DNA of 64,000 bases, from assembly GCA_945859605.1 (NCBI GenBank), contig OX243825.1, forward strand, positions 22,951,554 through 23,015,553, written 5' to 3'. Of the stretch, positions 10,301-21,460 are shown in pieces; position 1 is the first letter of the stretch, and the number at the start of each line of letters is the position of its first letter. The notes beneath the pieces were generated by a model. It had not been told where the DNA came from, did no database searches, and saw only the letters and a list, made by a program, of their open reading frames with translations. A program made the position numbers and the translations under genes. The DNA comes from Lumbricus rubellus. Lineage: Eukaryota > Annelida > Clitellata > Crassiclitellata > Lumbricidae.

Positions 10301-13300
10301 TTATTATATGATGACAATATATAGCCTCTCTGACATCACAATGAAGTTATTATTTTATAAGAGGTTGCTATGGAAATTCATAGCCTCCATAAAATCACAA
10401 GACAATTATTACAAGGGTTACTAGGGCGATTTTTGACCTCTGTGAAATCAGGATGCATACTAATTATAAGAGGTTACTGTGGCAATGTATAATAGCATCT
10501 ATGAGATCACAATTATGTAATAAGAGGTTACTATGGTATTTGTAACTCTAAGAAATCACAATGGTATTGTTGTAAGAGATTTCTATACATGACAATCTAT
10601 GAAATCACAATGCAATTGTTATAAGAGGTTGCTATTACAGTTTATATACTTTATAGAATCACAATTCAATTATTATAAAAGGTTACTATGGCAATTTGTA
10701 GCCTCTGAAGTCACAATACAGTTAACATTATAAGAGGCTGATTGGCAATATAAATACTCTAATTATAATAACAATGCAATTAATATTAGGTGTCACACAT
10801 ACACCTTTTAAAACCCTCTCAAACATATCCCACTTACTATAAGCGTTTACTATGGCAATTTATAGCCTGATTATGTGACCCATCTGCACAAAACCAGTTG
10901 TAAGTTGGCAATTTTTGTTTCAAGAATACCAGCAGAAACCAGAGCAAAGTCAATTTTTTCCAATTGCTAGATTATTACAGATTATAATTTTTAAAAATTG
11001 TATTTACACAATTAACAGAAAAGTTTTGAGTGAAAGAAACATTGAAGGGTATTATTTGGATGATTTTGTGCTAGTTTTGATTTGCAGTTTATGTTATTGG
11101 GTCAACTTAGATGCACTTTTGTCAGTAAATAATGTCCATAAATGCAAGTAGTTTTTTCATTTGTAAATTCAGTTAGCTTTCAGATCGAATGATAAGTTTT
11201 ATGCAATTGTAAAGAGAATGTGTTTCTCTTTCAAATGGTATGTCAAACTCAGAAGGTCAAAATTTTGATGTAAGACTGATTTTGTGCAGATGGGTTACAT
11301 AATTATAACAGAGGTGGAACACATAAGCCCATAAACTCGCCTTTGATGCGTCTTTTACATTAGCATTGTGGTGGTCGCTTTGAAATACTTTATTTGGCCC
11401 ACAGGAATGTCTGGATCTCTGTACATAGGCCGACATTGAAACAGCTGTTTATTTTATCAAGCCTAGTCAACTAGTTTGCTACTCAATCATCAAAGTAATC
11501 TGGTCTGTGCATGAAATCTGACTACAATGCGGCCAGGTTCACTACTTTAGAAGCCATCCAGATTTGAACTTTTCAAAGAAAGCGGCTAGAACTACTCTGG
11601 CAAAATTAGTTATCAAATGACAAACGGCAATGCTGCGTTTTCATGCATGGCTGATTCAAATATGACAAGAAGTAGACAGCACAGATAATATTGTCGTGAA
11701 TGTTCAGTTTCAGTCCCGTTTACTGAGTTTTCTGCTCGTGAGCTAGACTTACAGTTTGGATTTTTCATTGATTCAGCAACAAACTCCATGGAGTAGATTG
11801 AATTCGACAGTTGAGTTGGAGAGGAAATTTCAAGAAGTATTCTGATTCAGACCTACACACTACATTTTTTTCTCAGGATTCTTAACCTTCACTTCAATTT
11901 CATGCCCTGAAAATGGTTGCACTGTTTCCAAGCACATATATTTAAGAACTCAGCAATGAAACTAGCAAGAAGCAATGAAACTAACAAGAAGCAGATGCAG
12001 ACTTGCAGACGACAATCTCTCCATTGAACTTTGAATTATAACTTCGAACATTAAAGCAGACATTAAATATAACAAACCAAGGATGTGGATGCGTTGTATC
12101 GACTAATGTTTTATGTGTTTTTAAAACTGAGTTAGCTGAAAACATTTTTTGCTTTTTTAACACTAAATATTAGGAAAATTAAATTTCATCTTAAAAATTA
12201 TCTTCAGTTGTTTTAACGGATATATTGCCATTATTTAGAGTGGAAAATCGACATTGTCTCATTTATCATTTTCTGGGCAAATGAATCTGTGAAAATTAGC
12301 TCGAGATTGTCAATGCAGACTCTAAGCTGCCTTCAGATCTTAGAGTGGCATTCTGTTAAAAGAAGCTGCCCATGCTAGCTGTGTATGTATATTTTTGAAC
12401 ATAGGAAAGTTGAAAATTTTGTCCACAGTTGGTTTAAAATTACTACCATCGTAAGATTACTTTGTACCTCCCTGGTTTGGTTGGGATTTGCAGGTGTCAT
12501 GGAGTGTAAACATCTTAATGATCTTCTGAGAAAACTGACCCCTTCAGACTTCTTCCCCCATTAATTTTCCTAGCTTTGATGAACTTCGTTCTACAGCTGA
12601 CTACTCTTTCCGCTCTAAAACCTTGTCACATCCTTCATGACTTCCTCCTTCCTCATAGATTTGCTCCATACAATACTCGACCCTGGCCACTTGATCTAAC
12701 CGTACCTAGAGTTGATGCCTTTCCAAGAGAAGTTTTATTATGAAATGTTGTATTACTCTGCTTAAATAATTAATAAATATATCTCTTTATTTCTTCTGTA
12801 AACCGTATCGGACATATGCTGGTAGTCTAACAAAGACTATACTTTGTATAGACTGTGTAGACTTGGTTCTAGGGCAATTACCCCCTGGACAATTACCCCC
12901 CCCCCCGGACAATTACCCCCCGTGCCAATTACCCCCCCCCCGGACAACTACCCCCCCGTGCCAATTACCCCCCCGGACAACTACCCCCGTACCAATTACC
13001 CCCCGGACAATTCCCCCCCCCCCGTGCCACAGAGTGAGCTTGTTCTCTCACGCGTTAATCTCTTTACCAGTCTCTTTGTATTTGTCAGACGTTCAGCGCT
13101 GCCTAAGCCTATCCTAAATTAACTTTACTGTGGTATAACCAATTGCCCCCGTGCAAAATTAAGTCATGCTAAACGCCTGCCTAATAAAATATTCAAACGT
13201 TATCGATAGAGTTCTGCCTATTTTCGTACTCAAACGAAACGACACCATTTTGCTAAATTCTTGTGCTTCTTCTGTTTCACGTAGAGAAAACCTGTACGCA

Positions 13301-16300
13301 GATAGCTAAGAAATAATGGTAGTAGCGAGAATCTAGTGTGTATAAGTGTGTACAATAAGTATTGTAGAGAGAGATAGTGAAGAAAGATGACTATACCACA
13401 GTAAAGTTAATTTAGGATAGGCTTAAGCAGCGCTGAAAGTCTGACAAATACAAAGAGACTGGTAAAGAGATTAACGCGTGAAACAACAAGCTCACACTGT
13501 GACATGGGGGTCCAGGGGGTAATTGGTACGGGGGGGTAGTTGTCCGGGGGGTAATTGGCACGGGGGGGTAGTTGTCTGGGGGTAATTGTCCAGGGGGTAA
13601 TTGTCGGGGGGGTAACTGTCCTGTCACCGTAGACTTACTTTACTTTTAAAAACATGATATTGCACAATCTGTAATACATGTATGTATTATAAGTAGGTCT
13701 TTATGAATGTTTGTTTATTTATATAACTGGCTGTATGTGAGATGTGTATATGTATGAGTGCATAAAGGAAAATTGCACACATGCACATTTCTCTGTGATT
13801 TTGGCAACCAAAACAATAATTTTAAACCAATTTAGTATTGTTATAGGTTTTGGAAAGGATTAGTTGGACGGAGCACGTAGAGAACGAGGAGGTGTACGGA
13901 TGGTGTAGGAGGAAAGAGCGATAATCGCCACAATAAGGAAAAGACAAAGAAACTGGAGTGGTCACATACTGAGAGCAGACACCCTTATGAGGGAAATAAT
14001 AGACGTAAAGGAAGAGGAAGACCTAGACAGAAGCTTCTGGACTGGATAATGCGGGAGGTATATCAACAACTAGAATAGGAAGCTCAACAACAAGAGGAGC
14101 GGTGCCACCGGATGTACAATCCATGTTGGAAGAGAACAACATGATGATGATGATGACGATGAGTATTTATTATTTGATCTACTAATTTTTACCAGATGGC
14201 TGCGCCAAAAGTCCTGCTTTGTGAAACCTGTTTCATTTCATTTTATTGCAGGGTCAGGGAACTGTGAGACCACATGCACCTTTTAACCCAGAAGAAGATG
14301 CGAAAGTGCTGCGGAAGGCAATGAAGGGCATTGGTGAGTGTGCTTCAGATAACTCAATATTTAGAGTTTCTCAAGATGAGGTTTTCTCACTTTCTTTTCC
14401 AGTTTGAATCTTTGTTATTACTGGAAGAAATTCAAAATTCTTTCATTTTCCAGGTCACGTAGATTCAGTCTTCTTTCACTGTAGACCTCATTTGTGGTGC
14501 GATATGTACCATAGGTCAAGCTGCAGTCAAACATATCAAACATTACTGTTAAGCTTTCAAACATAACTGTATCAAACATTGCTGTTAACATTGAAACATA
14601 AATTTATCGAAAATTGCTGTTAAGCATTCAAACATTGCTGTTAAACATTTAAATGCAATGGTTATGTGTTGGTATTTATCATTACTATCCAAAGAAAAGT
14701 TTATTGACGCTTGTCTTTTGTTGAATAATTTATGAGATTTTGAAGCAAGTCATGTTGAATATTGAGGCCTATTGTTATTCAATTCATGATGTAGCAGTAG
14801 TTATGAAGACGCTTGATCTACTTACATATTAAGAACCTCTTTAAGGCTCTACACACAATGCTAAATATAGCAATACAAAGAGATGTGATATATGAAGTAG
14901 GTTGAAGTTGTTTGCTTCAGTGTTCAATGAGTACTCACTCTACAGACAAAGAATTTCTGAGACACGCTCACCTGTTGTTAAATGTATTTTGAGTAAGCTT
15001 TTCATGTACACCCTCGGTGTCGGTTGTAGCTCTAGGATTGTTTGGGACTAAAATCAGCTTTTTAAATAAGATTTATGTAAAGTAGTCAAATTTTCAAAAG
15101 CATGTTGTTATGGGCATTTATATGGGACATTGAAATAAATAGTATTAAGAGTGTAAGACATGTTGATTATCACCAGTAGGTTACCTATGATAGGAACTCA
15201 AAGCTACCTATTATATTCTGTCCTCTGGGTATGCTCTGGCCATTGAGCATGAATCTATAATTATCTGACAGTGTTTCTTGCATTGCCTATCATCTGATGC
15301 ATGCAGGAATGTTGAAATGTAGGCCACCATTAGGGTCACGCAGTTGGACATAGACTGTTGCTAATATATTTCAGCCGGCTACATCTATATTGCAACTATC
15401 AAAGTTTATGTAATATAAGCCAAGTACAATGCAATGAACGAATGATTTCATATGACACTTCTTTTCACGGCTTTGATGCAATTCAGAAATGTTGTTCCAT
15501 TTGTGTAGCCAACCGTCGCAACGTGACGATGGCGATTTGGCATGACATGACATGACGTGACATGACATGACAGAAATGTCACCAATATATTGGATCAGAT
15601 TTCACAAGCTCTTATTTTCAAATTTGAAGATTAGTGATGATGCAAGTGACATATTAGGTTTATGTTTCAAATTTTTACCTCAGTGTCTTGTGTTCAATTC
15701 CATGATAACATTTGTCAATGAAATTGATGGTTTGATGCGGCACGTAATTTTGTGCAAGGGACCGTGTTTGGTTGTTCAATTGTAGAGGGCTTGAGGGACA
15801 GCCCTCAACAATCCAAATGACAAATAAGTGTTCCAAATGCTTTTAGACAAAGCACAAAGAATCTGTGCTTTCTTTGAAAGATCCCACCTTGACAATGCTT
15901 TTCAGGGTTCTGTTCATGCAGTTTGTCAACTGTTTCATTGTTTGTTTGTTTGTATGTGCACTTGTTATAATGCCCCTTCAAGCTCCTCCACTTAGAGGCG
16001 CTTCCGACTACAGGGCGGACACTGCTTTGGAGTTTCACGCCGAAGCGATGAGCAATTGCGAGTAAAGGACTTGCCCAAGTTTCCTACACGGCGACTTGAG
16101 GTGGATTCGAACCTGCAACCCTTCGGTTGCAAGACAACAAACATACCCACCGCACCACTGCGCCCCACATGTCTTTGACAATACAATGGTCCATGGCAAT
16201 TAAATTTATCATGCATGGGCATGGCATTACCTAGGATGGACTGCTGAAGGTTTGCATCATGTATATTATATTTAAATAGCTGTTTTGGTTTTGCTGTGAC

Positions 16301-19300
16301 TTATCTTTTGCCTAAATTATTTCTATGAGAATGTTCTTTATCTTTTTCAGGCACTGATGAGAAAGCGATAATTGAAGTTCTCAGTCGCCGTTCCAATGAC
16401 CAGCGCCAACAGATCAAGAATATATTCAAGACAATGTATGGCAAGGTTGGTGCTGTGGAACCTCTCACCTTTTTGACCATAGACTTAAATTGGATTTAGG
16501 TTTGTAATTTCAGATTGGTGGGCCTACCGTGACAACCCTTAGTTCGACTTACACAGTGCCTTTTAAAGGTTGCTATTCTGGAAAAATCCCAACCCAATCT
16601 AGGCTGAAAATGATGGTTTTAAGGCTGCAATAAAACACACCTGAGCAAACCGTAGGCATAGGACATGTAGACAGCGGGAGCCCTTCCGTACTATGGGCCA
16701 ATAGCAGAAAAAGCACAATGCAGCACCTAGGAGGCACTTGAGCATCATAAATTTATTTGTACATTACTTTTCGTATCCATTTGAAACTCATAGTATGATT
16801 AGATCAGTTTATAAAGAGATTGCAAAGACAGTGTTGCATTATTATTTTTTATATGTTAAATGTGTCAAAATTCTTTATGGTGATACATGTTTTCAGCATG
16901 TGAATGAAATATTGATGATTTTCTTGTTTTCAGGACTTGAACAGTGAATTTAAGAGTGAGCTGACGTCTAATTTGGAGCAGACAGTCGTGGCTCTTATGA
17001 TGACTGCAGTCGAATATGATGCCGATCAGATCTACCGAGCACTATCGGTACAGCAGACTTTTCTATTGTCTCATTGTCAATATGTTTGTTATAAAGCATT
17101 TTCTATTGTCGCTGTTTTAGTTATGTGAAGCTTGAGTGTGTAATTAGTACTTGGATTGATGAGAATAATACTTTCGTAAATAGAATTGTAGTGATGACAG
17201 TTATGATGCACACTGGCATTGAAATGAGCACTACATACAGAATGATGAAATGATGTGTTTTAATGCATACGTAATAAAAGTACAGTAAAATAATGAGTTG
17301 CCAAAATACTAAGCTGTGAGACATAATAAACACTGCCAAAGTTAAGTCTGATTTCATGCGATTAATCTTTATTAATATGGTATCATGTTCTTTATTTGTC
17401 ATGCACTGATTCTCTCGCTTCTGCAAAGAATGCATAATTAAATTTTTTTGATGTTTTTATATTTCATCTGCTGAGTTATTCATTCTTATGTAAGGTGCTG
17501 AGATTCACTATTTAATTAGTATGCAATTTTTGCTGAATGTCGATTTAGGGTGCAGGAACGAAGGAGGGCGTGCTGATCGAGATTTTCTGTACTCGTACTA
17601 ACAGACAACTTCAGGACGTCAGAGTCTTCTACAAAACTAGTGAGACAGCTTCAAACTGTTTAGTACATCATAGTGATAATAGTGTTTTGTGATGCCGTTT
17701 GTTTCACACTGTTTTGACCATGCTTCTTCCATCGATTATAATTTTTTAAGGTTGATTCAACTTAAAAGGGTCGTTATTGTAGTTGTGAAGGTTTTTCTAA
17801 ATTAAGAATATTTGTCATTTTATTATTTTTATTATTGTTTGTATTTTTATAAAACTGTTTACACTGCACTCTTAAAGCCTGAAGAGTTGTTCTTTTTGCT
17901 TTCTTTTTTGTTACATAGTAATATCCAGAGTGGCAGTTACTAAAATGATTTACCAGTGAGCATCAAATGGCAGCCAATTAGATGCCTTTGCTAATTATAT
18001 CCATCTATTTCAGACAGGCAATGATCTTTTCCATTTTGTGGGGCTTAAAAACTCGTTGTTATCTGTTGAACGTTTCAGAGTATGGTCAAGAGCTGGAGAA
18101 GCACATAATGAGCGACACATCCGGCCATTTCCGTCGACTGTTGGTTTCCTTGTGCACGGTAAATATATCACGACTGTTTGTTAGGTTTTCTTTAAGACTC
18201 ATCTATTTGGATCTGTGTTTCATTATTTGTTTGGCTGTAAGAGGTGGTATGTGACTGTTTAAATACTTGCATATTGATGCATACATGTATACATAGATGC
18301 TTACATAAATGGGTATGTAAAAACATGCATACACAGATCTTGAAAGCTTTAGTCTCAGATCCTGGCCCACTCATTAGAACGAACGCTTGGTGTATATCTT
18401 TCTTCTTGCTTGCCAATACTGTATAAAAATGCATCTATAGATCTGTGTATGTATGCTTACGTATGTAAAGATGTATTGTGTGTGCTTGCATGGTTGTGTG
18501 TGGGTATGTGTATGTATGCACATTTGTAATTGGAGACTATTTGCACAGTGCCTCCTAAGAATCTTTCGGTCTTGCTTTCTAAGACTTGATGTTGTGCAGA
18601 TATTATTGTGAGATGTATTCTGGAAACGTTGACTGTTTTACACTGAGTTGCTTGGCTTCATTCTGACATGAGTTGTTGTGTTGTCGTTTATAATGTTCAC
18701 TTTTGATGATTAGATCTCCTCTGTTAAAGCATTGTTGTTTTATTTTAGGCCAATCGATTGGAAAACCAGCCAGTGGACTATCAGAAAGCAATACAAGATG
18801 CACAGGTTTGTGAATTGCATTGCAGTAAAAAACGGATTGCTGATATAAATGTTGAGCTAGTTCTTTGTCAAAATGAAGCAGCATGGCAAAGAAAGTTCAT
18901 GAGTAAAAAGATAGCAGAGGATAACACACTAGCATGGAGATAAAAAGGATGCATACATATACACAATACGCATACATTTGTACACCCACATTCATACACG
19001 CATACATAGAATCAGGGAACAATAGGGAAGGATAAATCACTAAAGGACCTAGGACTCTTAGTGATTTGTCCTTCCCTATTCTCTGATTCTTCCTGGTGTG
19101 CTGGGTAACACGAAGGTATTAAAGTGAGACGATGGAACTGTTTTTTTGATCGGCAGGGCTTGTACCAGGCTGGCGAGAAAACACTCGGAACAGACGAGTC
19201 AAAGTTCAACTCGATCTTGTGCTCGCAGAGTTTCGATCAACTTCGTCTCGTCTTTCAAGAATATCGCAAGGTCGCTAAGAAAGGTCTTGATCAAGCGATC

Positions 19301-21460
19301 AAAAGTGAAATGTCTGGAGATCTTGAGAAGGGAATGGTCACTCTTGGTAAGTGGTAGTCATTTCTTGGTAAGTAATAGTATCACTTGGTAAGTAATAGTT
19401 GTTCTTAGAAAGTAATGGATGCTCTTTGTATCTGTTTGAGATTAGTTTGTTATGGTAGTTACCAGGTGGCAGTTGCTCACCCACAATTATATATGAGGAA
19501 GTCTACGGGAAACCACCTTACTCATCTCATATTCGGGTGGCATTTACAAGAGCCAATGGGCCTGCCTTCGGACATTATCACCACATATTATCACTATATA
19601 TTATGTAGCACTCATATTATATATATATCACTACAATTTCATTTAAAGTTAATGAACACTTCATTTAATGTAATTTGAATGATTTGCGGCTTATTTTGAT
19701 GTTTCCTCTAATTTGTTTCTGATCGTTTTTCAGTTCATGTGATTGAGAACATTTACAACTACTTTGCTGACCGTCTTCAACATTCTATGAAGGTTTGTGT
19801 TTTTGCTGAACGTTGAACGATGTTTTTTGTGTTTCTGTGAGTGTCGCTGACAGTTCAGTTATTCCCTTACCTACCTTTGCCGGATATAGTGCTCGTCACT
19901 GTTTACACCTTGGCCAAATTTCAAATCAGAAACCCATTAACCCTTTACCAGTTGGTTTTTAAATTTTAAGCCCGTTTTCAGCGGATATTCTCGGGGCAAA
20001 CGGGTAAAAGATTAACAGTTAACTTAGGGTTCTGAATTTACAGACTAAAAATCTTTATTATTATTATTCCGAAAGTTTTATATAGCGCCTCTTCAAGGAT
20101 GTGTCAGAGGACCCATGGCAGCAGGCGCAGGTATGGAGGCAGTCTATTCCAAATTACATGGCCAGCAACAGAGAAAGCGTATCACTGCCTGGTTAAAGTA
20201 CGCGCATTAGGGAGGGGGCGAAGGGAATGGCGAGTATGGATATTCTGTCTGGATATATATTATATGTATACCCTACTATTTATTGTATGTTGTTTATATT
20301 ACTTTTAAGGGTTTTTTTCTCATGCACATTCACATTTCATTCCGATAATATGAGTGTCAGTTGTAGAATAAAATTTTCTGATGTGACCATGGGTGTTGAG
20401 AAGTGTAACTTTAGGCACTATATATAAATGTGTGTTTTTCACTATACTTGGTGGACAGGGTGCTGGAACGAATGATGACACCTTGATCCGTGTCATTGTG
20501 ACTCGTTGTGAGGTGGACATGGTCCAGATCAAACAGGATTATCAACGCACGTTCGGCAAGACCCTTGAAGCTGCCATTGAGGTAGGAAAAAATTGTCAAA
20601 GTTTATGTCTTCTGTGGTTATCGTGTGCACTTTTTTGTTGTTGTCCTTTTAAATTTAACCTTACTGTGCAGATTTGTTAGGTGCAATTTATTTCGGTGTA
20701 CTAAAGTTAGCAGTGGCTGACCCCTCGCCAGAGGGAATAATTCTAGCCTGAAGGGAAAGAAGAATGTTAGCAGTGGAGAAGGGCATCATTAGTTAAATTT
20801 GCAAATTGAATAAAATTATCTATTGAAGTTTGCTAATTGATCGGAATTTTAATTAGCGAAATCTTGTAGCTGAATTGATTAGAATTAAAATTGGGATCTG
20901 CTAATTAATTGGCAAATGGATTTGAATTTTTATTGGTACACTTAATGGATTAGTATATTATCTTCAAGGAGCTGGAATTTTCTTCAGTGGGAGGCTTTGT
21001 AAGGGGATCTTTGCATGTGATTGTATGTATCTGATTGGCTGAATAGTGAAAACCCTCTTCATAATATATAGTGTGTTCTTAAATCCCTGCAATAGTTACT
21101 GTTAAAAAACTATTGAACAATCTGTCCTGAAGCTATTGTAAATGGTAAAGAGAGAATGCTAGACGTCTCAGCATTGTTTTATGCACTTTATTGTTCTAAT
21201 ACTCGGAGACAATGAACCGAGACCACCTGTCGGCAAGAATGGGTCTGTCTTGAATTGTTGTTTTTGATTGTCTTCTGAACAGAGCGAGACTTCTGGCGAT
21301 TACAAGAAGATGCTGATGGCTCTCGTGCGTGGCTAAGATCGTCTTGCGGCGCTTTTTGAGAACTAGATCTTCAAAACGCGTTCATCTGACGATGGATGAC
21401 AACATGTCAGCTCGTTATTTCGTTTCTATGAATTTTAATAAATATTTTATCCATGGAATT
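4318..21460 (+). CDS. Annexin A7/A11-like calcium-dependent phospholipid-binding protein, 13 coding exons
   Basis: Coding exons: 4323-4433, 5580-5648, 6781-7203, 14252-14333, 16351-16445, 16934-17047, 17549-17639, 18079-18158, 18749-18805, 19157-19346, 19734-19792, 20459-20581, 21283-21336 (stop TAA). All introns are GT-AG and phases join, giving 1548 nt and 515 aa. Residues 1-201 are a Gly/Tyr/Pro/Gln-rich, low-complexity tail; four annexin repeats follow. Type II calcium-loop motifs are KGIGTDE (repeat 1), GAGTKE (2), a degenerate KTLGTDE (3) and GAGTND (4), with acidic caps in [14 protein letters not shown] and [15 protein letters not shown] caps repeat 3. Length and layout match annexin A11/A7, cytosolic proteins that bind membranes when calcium rises. 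Exon sizes 95, 114, 91, 80, 57, 59 and 123 equal those known for vertebrate annexins. The start follows an acceptor, so a 5' non-coding exon is likely. Confidence 0.93.
5735..5960. repeat. Degenerate minisatellite in annexin intron 2
   Basis: Variants of TATGGGTCCAGTATAGAGCC recur roughly every 25-50 bases. The repeat keeps frames open on both strands, which explains the ORFs here. Confidence 0.7.
6781..7203 (+). CDS. Annexin exon 3: 48-bp coding repeat making the GYPQQ-rich tail
   Basis: This single exon supplies 141 of the 201 tail residues. From about 6817 a 48-bp unit repeats about three and a half times and encodes [16 protein letters not shown] with small changes. Further on the pattern loosens to GGYPGQP and NYPGAPG. 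It is flanked by TTTAG at 6776-6780 and GTACAG at 7204. Tails of this type in annexins A7 and A11 are disordered and drive condensation and partner binding. Antisense and other-frame ORFs over this exon are by-products of the repeat. Confidence 0.92.
8254..8440. repeat. 22-bp minisatellite in annexin intron 3
   Basis: About nine copies of GCAACTCTTGCCACCTGTTTTT are seen with T/C variants. Because 22 is not a multiple of 3 and the unit lacks stops, several frames stay open on both strands. None is a gene. Confidence 0.9.
9815..10110 (+). mobile_element. 5'-truncated LINE, 3' end of the reverse-transcriptase ORF
   Basis: The frame 9812-10054 contains [15 protein letters not shown], then [15 protein letters not shown] and LKTFLFPQ. 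This is the C-terminal signature of a widespread non-LTR retrotransposon polymerase group. It ends with AAGGCGCTATATAAATGTAT, a typical 3' tail of such elements in marine animals. Only the last ~80 codons are present, so it is a dead copy. Confidence 0.7.
10200..10870. repeat. Degenerate ~55-bp tandem repeat
   Basis: About a dozen diverged copies share TATAAGAGGTTACTATGGCAA, a TAGCCTCTATGAAATCACAA block and a CAATTATTA end. It is an old minisatellite within annexin intron 3. Confidence 0.75.
12865..13628. mobile_element. Foldback (long inverted repeat) transposon with 8-bp target duplication
   Basis: Two arms of about 260 bp (12865-13137 and 13387-13628) are reverse complements and enclose about 250 bp. 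The outer part of each arm is made of tandem CAATTACCCCCCC units. The inner part contains a GCGTTAATCTCTTTACCAGT block and ends at a TACTGTGGTATA/TATACCACAGTA pair. The flanks carry an identical 8-bp GTAGACTT (12857-12864 and 13629-13636), which sets the borders. Tandem-repeat termini on long inverted repeats are typical of foldback elements. No transposase is encoded. Confidence 0.82.
13850..14160 (+). mobile_element. 5'-truncated LINE tail with (GAT)n end
   Basis: The plus strand encodes [19 protein letters not shown] in one frame. After a frameshift near 14010 it encodes [20 protein letters not shown] and a stop. The W-x-GH-x-x-R ... GRGRPR ... W pattern is the C-terminus of a common non-LTR retrotransposon polymerase. 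The copy ends in GAACAACATGATGATGATG, the usual tail. It is frameshifted and truncated. Confidence 0.72.
15537..15572. repeat. (TGACA)n short tandem repeat
   Basis: Seven or so CATGACATGACATGACG-type units lie in annexin intron 4. Confidence 0.8.
15965..16168 (-). mobile_element. tRNA-derived SINE, near full-length copy
   Basis: Read on the minus strand, it starts GGGGCGCAGTGGTGCGGTGG (A-box-like), has a B-box GGTTCGAATCC, then AAACTTGGGCAAGTCC, GCTTCGGCGTGAAACTCC and a 3' end GAGCTTGAAGGGGC-ATTATAAC. Related copies lie at 57450-57640, 60300-60437, 47460-47530, 46350-46380 and, in part, 61430-61520. The internal polymerase III promoter boxes support a tRNA origin. It sits in annexin intron 4. 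Confidence 0.8.
21437..21442 (+). terminator. Annexin polyadenylation signal AATAAA
   Basis: A canonical AATAAA lies 101 bases after the stop codon and is followed by AT-rich sequence. It gives a short 3' UTR ending near 21460. Confidence 0.7.

Larger units (their letters stand above)
7204..14251. other. Annexin intron 3 (7.0 kb): contents
   Basis: This intron holds a 22-bp minisatellite (8254-8440), a LINE tail (9815-10110), a ~55-bp degenerate repeat (10200-10870), a foldback element (12865-13628) and a second LINE tail (13850-14160). The stretches 7264-8250, 8450-9810 and 10880-12860 show no recognisable gene or element. Confidence 0.7.
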
